Source of the DNA: Pascua guehoae
Lineage: Eukaryota; Basidiomycota; Tremellomycetes; Trichosporonales; Trichosporonaceae
Reading direction: 5' to 3'
NCBI GenBank assembly: GCA_001600415.1
Contig: BCJX01000025.1
Span: 68,441 to 132,440, forward strand
DNA: 64,000 nucleotides
Shown here: positions 57,944 to 64,000 of the stretch, one piece after another
How positions within the stretch are numbered: position 1 is the stretch's first letter
How the letters are laid out: every line of letters starts with the position of its first letter
Translations under genes and position numbers: made by a program
The notes under the pieces: model-generated
What the model was told of the DNA's origin: nothing
Seen by the model: the letters and a program-made list of their open reading frames with translations, nothing else
Database searches by the model: none

Positions 57944-59292
57944 TTACTCTCCACCCTCACACCGCTCCTCTTCTGCACCCTCACGATCCTCCTTTCCACC
58001 CCCGCCACGCTGCTCCTCGGCACGCTCTGCCCGTGGGACGCCCGAGCCGACGTCTGGCGCCTGCGACACGACCGCGCCGCTGCTCAACTGCACGCCAGGG
58101 TCTGGTTGTGGTATGGGTGTTGTAGATGGGGACTGTGAGCCTGGCCGTGACTGTGATTGTGACCGTGATCGTGGCCGTGACTCGACGCGGCGTACTTTGG
58201 CGGGTGGTTGCGACGCCCCCCGTTCTTCGGGTTCCACCGTCCCGGGTTCTGGGGGTGCGCCGGATGCGGGTGGTGTGCGGTGGTCGTTGGCATTGCCTGG
58301 GGGCGTGTGGGGGTTTGATACTGGGCTGCTGCCGTCGTCGGCGTCGTCGTCGTCGCCATCGTCGCCATCGTCGGCGTCGCCTGCGGATGTCCGGGGGTGG
58401 CCGTCGGCGCCGTCGGCATCGCGTGCGGACGCGCCGTCTGCTGTCTGTTGGCTGTTGGCTAATGCTAGAGAACAGACACGCCACGCCCTCACTCACCTCC
58501 TTGCGTTTCCTGGGATTGACCAGCTCGGGGCCGTCGATGCGTTTTCCCGTGGCCCAGTCGTACGTTGTGACATGGGTCTTGAGCTCGCCTCGCTCCCAGG
58601 CGAGGTTTGGGTCAAACTTGCCAAACTCGCCCGGGTCGACGGGCCGAAGCTCGCGCCTCATGAGGCGATAGTATCGCGGGTGGAAGCCACAGCAGTGAAA
58701 GTCAATGTTGCATATTGCCTGCGTCAAGGCTCGCATCTGTTCAAAGTCGGGCAGATGGCCACAGAGGTCGCGGGCGTGCTCGCTCGTCTGGGCTGCGCGG
58801 CGGAGGCGAGCTTGAGCCTGTGAGGGGAAAGGGGGTGAGCCACACCATCTGAATAGTTTTTGCACAGTGCCAGTGCAAATATAAACTCACCAGGTCGAAT
58901 GCCTGCCCAACAAAGCCTGCGACCCTCTGCTTCCATTCGTCAAACGTCTGGGACGGGTTCCGGTCTCTCAACGGGATGGCGAGATACGCCCGGGCGCTGA
59001 TTGTCAGCTCTTTAAAGGGGGTCTTGTTACGCCATGTAGATTGTGCGCGGTGGCGTACAGTACATACATACATTTCATGCGCCTTGTCGCAAACAGCTAA
59101 TTTGAAGCAGGTCGGGTCGACCTCTTGCCAGTCTCCACTTGCCTCTGCAGCTGCCCAGGCCTTGCTGGCCCGTTGGGCCGCACAGAGGGCCCAGGACGAT
59201 TCTCGCCCGTTGGTGAAAGGAGCTGGACCATACCCGATCCGCCAGGCGGTTCGCGGGAATGTCCCTGGTGCGGATATGGTTGGTGTGGGCAT
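57944..59292 (-). CDS. Unrecognised protein with ambiguous 3' splice frame
   Basis: No family recognised. Exons (minus): 59292-58891, 58817-58493 and 58458-57944 give 413 residues. An alternative uses the donor four bases earlier (exon 2 ending at 58497) and ends at 58084, giving 365 residues. The first 240 residues are well-behaved: KLAVCDKAHEMYVCTVRHRA, a GFVGQAFDLAQARLRRAAQ helix, CNIDFHCCGFHPRYYRLMRR and FDPNLAWERGELKTHVTTYD. Scattered Cys and His (C-x8-C and DFHCC-G-FH) might bind metal, but I see no known finger. The C-terminus in the longer model is acidic, then RS-rich (RVESRPRSRSQSQSRPGSQS). In the shorter model it is Thr/Pro/His-rich. The longer model has the C-ending codon use typical of genes in this window. 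The last intron would be only 34 or 38 nt. Confidence 0.6.
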
Positions 59293-60584
59293 GATTGTTG
59301 GAGACTCTGGTTGATGTATGTTTGGGAATGGGACAAGTTGGATGTCAACAGCGTCGGGGATGATGTTGAGAACTTAAGAAGCGATTCGAGTGTTCAGTCT
59401 AGGCAGTGTAGGTTGGAGTGGTGTACGGTATATACAGTGAGCCAGCCTTACGCACCGCAAGAGAACAACAGATCAAGCACATTGGCCAGCAGCGGCGGTG
59501 CTGGCTGGTACCAACATGTGACGTAACGGGGGAGGGGGGGTACCCACAGGCAGGCTTGCACCACACACCCCTGTAAGCTGTACCCCCTGGTCGCACTTAC
59601 TATAACTAGTTGCATGTTTTCGACTGCACCCATCCGAGTCCAGCACAGCCACCACAGCTACCACAGCACAGCGATACAGCGGGCTTGTCCTGTATCAGGA
59701 TGCATGTGGGGCAAATGTATCAGGATGCGGTACAATCGTGCTCTACTGGGTGTTTACAGCGGTGCAGCCGCGCCGAGCTTGTTCTCGACCCTACCGCACC
59801 GTACTGTACTGTACATTACTGTGGTGCCCGGAATACGGGCGTCGAGAGTCGAGTATCAGGATGCTGTGCAGTTTCGTCTCACCTGTGTGTGCGTGTCCCA
59901 CTGATTGAGTAGACCGCATGCTGTGCATCCCGCACCAGTGCCGTTCCATGCCAGGTTCCAGGTGTCAGCATGCTGTGCGTGGGTGTTCAAAGTGTCAGGA
60001 TATGGATGGGGTTGAGTTTGTGACGAAACTCGACGACGATGGGAGGCGGTACGTGCCTGCGTGCTACACGCGGCCAACCACGGCAGCAAGACGAGGGCGG
60101 TGCTGATTACTACTGTACTGTACTTGTTGGTTTCAACAATCACCTCGCCAGAGATCGCATCAAGTGCCTCGTTTGCCAACCAACAGTACAGTACAGGAAT
60201 ACGGCATACCCCCTACTGTTTTTTTACAGCACAAGCACAGCGTTTTATGGCACACAGCTTTCCCCTTCTGCCCTCGAGTCGGCAGGATCAAGGCTGTTCA
60301 ACCTCAAACACTGGGGCTTCAGCAGCCAAGGCAGTCCACCATCAACCACGGCAACGGCTTCAGGTCTAGCAACGACAGCACTGCAAAGTCTCTTGAAACG
60401 ATTGTGAAAAGACTGACCCCTGCGTCCAGCACAGCAAACGACCAACAACAATCCCGTTGAGGTGGTACCCAGTAGTCTCACAGTAGGTGGGGGATGAGTT
60501 TGGGAAATGATGTCTCTTATAAAGCTAGCTCGACGTGCTCAATCGCAATGAAACACCGGCCGACACCCATTCGACTCGCAAACC
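59293..60584. other. Divergent intergenic region with short dispersed repeats
   Basis: No gene supported. TATCAGGATGC occurs at 59693, 59718 and 59854. TGTACTGTAC-type alternating motifs occur near 59801, 60113 and 60186. Confidence 0.45.
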
Positions 60585-62101
60585 ATGCCAATCTCTCGCA
60601 GCGTAAGTGGATCTCACTGAGTGGAAAGCTCATCTTCAGTGGACCAAGTTTCTCGCCCGCTTTCGCACCGACCCTGTGGTATGGAAGCCCGACGTCGACT
60701 CGACAACGTACAATACAATCAAGCCTGTTGTCGAGTACGTCATGGACCATCTCCCAAACGGAAAGGGTGTGTCTATCAAACCGATCGACCCCTCGACTCT
60801 TGACGAGATGCTCGAGAGATTCGACATTGAACTGGGGAGCGAACAGTTCCCCGAAGAATACGCCAACCTTGGCAAGGCCGTCAACAGCAAGCTGAGGCAC
60901 GAAGCCAGCCTGGGCAGCTGGATGGATATGGTTCTTGGCAATCTCATCGGTCTCCTCCTCAGGACACGCCCGTTCAAGATCCTCGGCGGCTGGGAGACAC
61001 CGGAATACGAGCCCGAGGTGCCGATTCAGTACCACAAGTCGAACAAGATGGTGACGGCCGACATTGATCGCGCAGTGACCACTCGCAGAAAGGACGATGA
61101 AGAGGTCATCCAGGTCGTCGAGTTGAAGCGGTACAAGGTCGTACCGGACGACGTCTTTAGAGCCGCCGACACCTGGGACCAGGACCGCGTCCAGGCGACA
61201 CTCCGAAAGGACCCCATCTTGACAAAGGCCGGAAAACCCTCTCTCAAGTCAAACGGAGAATCAAAGTACAACTGCTCGCTTCAAGTGCACAAGGACGGCG
61301 TGTTGATCCAACGGTCCAATCACGAGGTCTCGCTTCTCACCCTCGTTCTCGAAACATACGCCTACTGCGTCGTTGCCGGAACACCATGGGGCATTACATT
61401 CACTGGCAACTGCTTTATTTTTGTCCATGTCCCCGACGCTACTCAATTGTGGGACAGTCGTTCTGGACCGCCACCGGACAATGTAGAGTTTTCTGTCATG
61501 CATGGCCCCAAATCAGGCCGCGCCCAGGACGACTGTTCCATTTTGGGCGCCATCGGTGCAACTGCGCTGGGTAACATCTATCTCAAGGACGCTTTCGCCG
61601 ACGACGACCACTCCATGGCGACCACAAGCGACTCGACCTCGACCTCGTACTCGACCACCTCGTCCTCGAGGATGGACTTTTTCCGCTCTGGCGGTGTATC
61701 GCCTAGCCCCCGCTCGTCCCCTCCCCGGACTTCAAACATGCCGCAGCCTTCAAACATGGCACCGCCAACCGCGTCAAATGGCCATCCCAGCTATCCCAGG
61801 CCACACCCGGTGCCTCCAGTTTCCGCTGGCTCGAGCTCGCGTTCTGGCCCCACCTCCGGGCCGGTATATGCCGCCCCTCGGCCGCAGTATCTGCCTGGTG
61901 TGAATGGCGGGTACGCACAGCCCCACCGTGCAGCAGATCAACATCAACGCCCCACAGTGGTTGGGGACCCGTACGGGGATCGCAGGTGAGTAGGGGACGA
62001 TATGTACCGAGATCGATAACATGCTGACAACCAGGCCACACGGCACGCGCGACCCGGACACGTACCAGACGTCATTTCTCCATTACCCCGCGAGAAAATG
62101 A
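60585..62101 (+). CDS. Protein with PD-(D/E)XK nuclease-like core, otherwise unknown
   Basis: 476 residues from exons 60585-60602 (only 18 nt), 60640-61985 and 62035-62101. I do not recognise a named family. The central part looks like a restriction-endonuclease fold. An acidic residue in ADIDRAV (Asp147 or Asp149) is followed by a hydrophobic strand and Glu167-Leu-Lys169 in IQVVELKRYK. After a spacer comes a helix and strand, LLTLVLETYAYCVVAGTPWG then ITFTGNCFIFVHV; this resembles the Q/E-x-x-x-Y helix and GV-x-T-x-G strand of such nucleases. The N-terminal 100 residues are helical; the last 130 residues are Ser/Pro-rich and disordered. The start codon is chosen because MPISRS joins in phase to the next exon; the ATG at 60548 would not. 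Nuclease activity is inference only; it may be an inactive or structural relative. Confidence 0.6.
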
Positions 62102-63357
62102 GTAGACCGGCTGATCAGTGATTGTTCGTGTACCATAGATCTTTTGTAGCTCTAGTTTGTTGTAATACACTAATTGGTTGGTGTTTGGTCTGGAGCAGGA
62201 GAGCTGTGCTGGGGCGCGTTATAAGGCTTGTGTCTGCAAGCGGCTGCTGGCGACTGGGTCGCGTATACGCCACGTGATGCCGAACGAAATCTTCAGTCCA
62301 ACAGAGCCAGGTAGAGAAGCACGCCGTGTCCAGCGCGAGGCAGGTTGGAGTACTGGAGTATGCCATGTTCGAACGTGCTTGGCGCTCGGTGTGTTTACAC
62401 GTTGGCTGGCCCCACTACATGCACTAGCCATGAGCCAAGCGCAGCGCAGCAATGCAGCAGCCCTCTAGTGCACAAGTGGTCGTATTTATGACATGCGCCA
62501 CGCGCAATGTGCAGTCGCGTCGGCGCCCGCGCCGGATTTTGACGAGATGAATGAATTACTCAAGTCAATTGGACCAAGCTGGCTGGACTGCCGTGTTGGC
62601 GGTTTGCGGTCACCTCGTCATCATTGTGCCACACGGTCCAGTCCAGCTCGTCCAGCGCGCTCTATCACCTGGCATGATGCATGCTGGCTGGCTGGTTTGG
62701 CCGACCATGGCTGTATCTGCATCGCTGCATTCACGCACCCCAGCACTCGGGCCGGCCATTCTCGCGATAATGCAGTTGCAGGTGCTGTCATTGGACAGGC
62801 TGGGGGCTGGGGCTGGAGAGACACTTGTTCGGCAGGGCAGGCTCGGAGCTCGGAGTGTCTCGACCTTGTCTCACCTGCGTCTAAACAACGCGTAGCGCCA
62901 CAGCCGCCGCATTGCCGCAATGTACCCTGCACAAAGAGTAGAGAGGATCTCTGCTAGCAGCGTATTGGGTGCGTGTTTGTGTTTAGCCTCGGGGCGGGAG
63001 GCCCTTTTAGACATAGGGTTGGGTCATTATTTTTTTTTTTCCTTGCCATCTTTCCTAATTTCCTATGTGCGTGCTGAAGCCACGTTTATTCCATTCCTTG
63101 GGGATCTCGGACATAAGCCAAGGAGCGGGGCTTGAAGCTGCAAGCCTCTGCTGCATGGAGCGTGGTATATGCACACTGTTGGTGCATGCACGACACGGTA
63201 CATGCAGCATGCGCTGTACAGTAGGCAAAGCACCATCAGCCAAGCTATGCAAGCTATGCAGCCATGTGAGAGTTTTTGGTGGGATGTGTTTTGTTGATGA
63301 CGGCAGAGAGGAATGGGCCTTGTCCGGTATGATCTGATCTCTTAGCAACAGATTGCG

Positions 63358-63405
63358 CGTCAGTCAGTCGGTCAGTCCGTCGGTCAGTCAGTCCATCCGT
63401 CAGTG
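63358..63405. repeat. GTCAGTC-type short tandem repeat
   Basis: Imperfect units of GTCAGTC/GGTCAGTCC over about 48 bp. Confidence 0.8.
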
Positions 63406-63733
63406 CCGCCTTGAACCGCCCACATTGACAGAGCATGCTAGGAAAGCAAGGCCAGCCAAGGCACGGAAGAGCAGGGAGAGAGAGAGAATGAGGGAGAGAG
63501 CATGAGAGCCAGGCACTGTTTGCAGACTTTTTTGCTCGGTACCAGAAATTCAACACCCCCCGCCCTACGCACTAAATAAGTTCTCGCGTGTAATTCTCCC
63601 TTGTTTCCCTGAAATCAACTCCAAGTTGGTTACCCGTTTCCCTGCCCCCGGTCGCCCCGGTCACCCCGTCCGCCCCGCAATTACAAGACCAAGCCTGGTT
63701 CACGCCGCCACGCTGGTACGCTGGCCTACCGCC

Positions 63734-63767
63734 TGCACTGCACTGCACTGCACTGCACTGCTGCACT
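63734..63767. repeat. 5-bp CTGCA tandem repeat
   Basis: Five to six uninterrupted CACTG/CTGCA units with a shortened last unit. Confidence 0.9.
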
Positions 63768-64000
63768 GGTTCAAGACGGAGACTTGGACGACTGCGACTA
63801 CCTACCACTTTACTTTCAACTTTACTTTTGCCGACCACCGCCGCTCCTTTGACAACACCCCCACACACTCACCCACCCACACCACCACACCTCATCCTTC
63901 AACTCTCTCCACCTTCTTCTACCACTCGTCGAACACTAGACTTTTTCCAACTGGCCCTCCCCCGGCTGCGCCACCCCGCCCCCCTCCCAGATTGTCTCTA

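Larger units (their letters stand above)
62102..64000. other. Intergenic tail of the window
   Basis: No coding frame with support. It contains an 11-T run (63030-63040), a GTCAGTC-type repeat (about 63358-63405) and a CTGCA repeat (63734-63767). The last 150 bp are C/T-rich, like the leaders of other genes here, so a plus-strand gene may start just beyond the edge. Confidence 0.45.

Noticed and set aside
57981..58493. Third reading frame (Arg-rich) of the last exon of the 58-kb gene
   Set aside because: It is reached only by reading through the last intron without splicing and gives an arginine-rich composition typical of a shadow frame.
63110..63150. Possible tRNA T-arm in GGAGCGGGGCTTGAAGC
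   Set aside because: No matching A box or acceptor stem at the right spacing.

Overview
The window is nuclear DNA from a basidiomycete fungus. It is GC-rich, with dense protein-coding genes interrupted by many very short introns. I reconstruct about 87 introns in 18 genes, mostly 35-70 nt, with GTRNGT-type donors and a CTGAC/CTAAC branch motif just before the AG. This architecture, with the gene set (DASH subunit, pericentrin-like spindle pole protein, mitofusin Fzo1, Ubp8, Vps8, CipC), best fits a tremellomycete yeast, possibly Trichosporonales. That placement is inference; no rRNA or other barcode is present.

Layout, left to right. 1-6.2 kb (+): the 3' part of a short-chain dehydrogenase, a Zn2Cys6 transcription factor with one apparent frameshift, and the GTPase DRG2/Rbg2, whose 18 exons include several of 5-15 nt. 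6.5-9.2 kb (-): mitofusin Fzo1. 10.1-14.3 kb (+): a coiled-coil spindle-pole protein with a C-terminal PACT-like module. 15.2-20.6 kb (+): a 1784-residue acidic disordered protein. 20.7-21.7 kb (-): an acyl-CoA-binding/ankyrin protein (ACBD6-like). 22.1-27.4 kb (+): COP9 signalosome subunit 6 and a DDHD phospholipase. 27.8-30.0 kb (-): DASH subunit Ask1. 30.5-33.3 kb (+): the SAGA deubiquitinase Ubp8. 34.4-36.5 kb (-): an unrecognised 635-residue protein. 39.4-40.4 kb (+): a CipC-family protein with a glycine-rich tail. 42.5-47.9 kb (-): the CORVET subunit Vps8. 48.4-52.9 kb (+): a Dbl-type RhoGEF. 53.4-57.2 kb (+): a large fasciclin-domain type I membrane protein. 57.9-59.3 kb (-): an unrecognised protein with two possible C-terminal frames. 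60.6-62.1 kb (+): a protein with a PD-(D/E)XK nuclease-like core.

Most genes are conserved housekeeping functions: chromosome segregation (Ask1, spindle-pole scaffold), ubiquitin biology (CSN6, Ubp8), membrane traffic and lipids (Vps8, DDHD lipase, acyl-CoA-binding protein), mitochondrial fusion and cell polarity. They do not form an evident pathway or cluster. The exception may be the adjacent dehydrogenase and Zn2Cys6 factor at the left edge. I see no transposon ORF, CRISPR array, rRNA or convincing tRNA. Larger gene-free stretches (36.5-39.4, 40.4-42.5, 59.3-60.6 and 62.1-64.0 kb) hold microsatellites, GC hairpins and short repeats.

Intron-exon structures were built by hand. Joined exon lengths divide by three for every complete gene except the transcription factor, which is one base short. 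The most promising leads are the DRG2 microexons, the PD-(D/E)XK-like protein, the tandem-donor gene at 58 kb and the CipC-glycine fusion.
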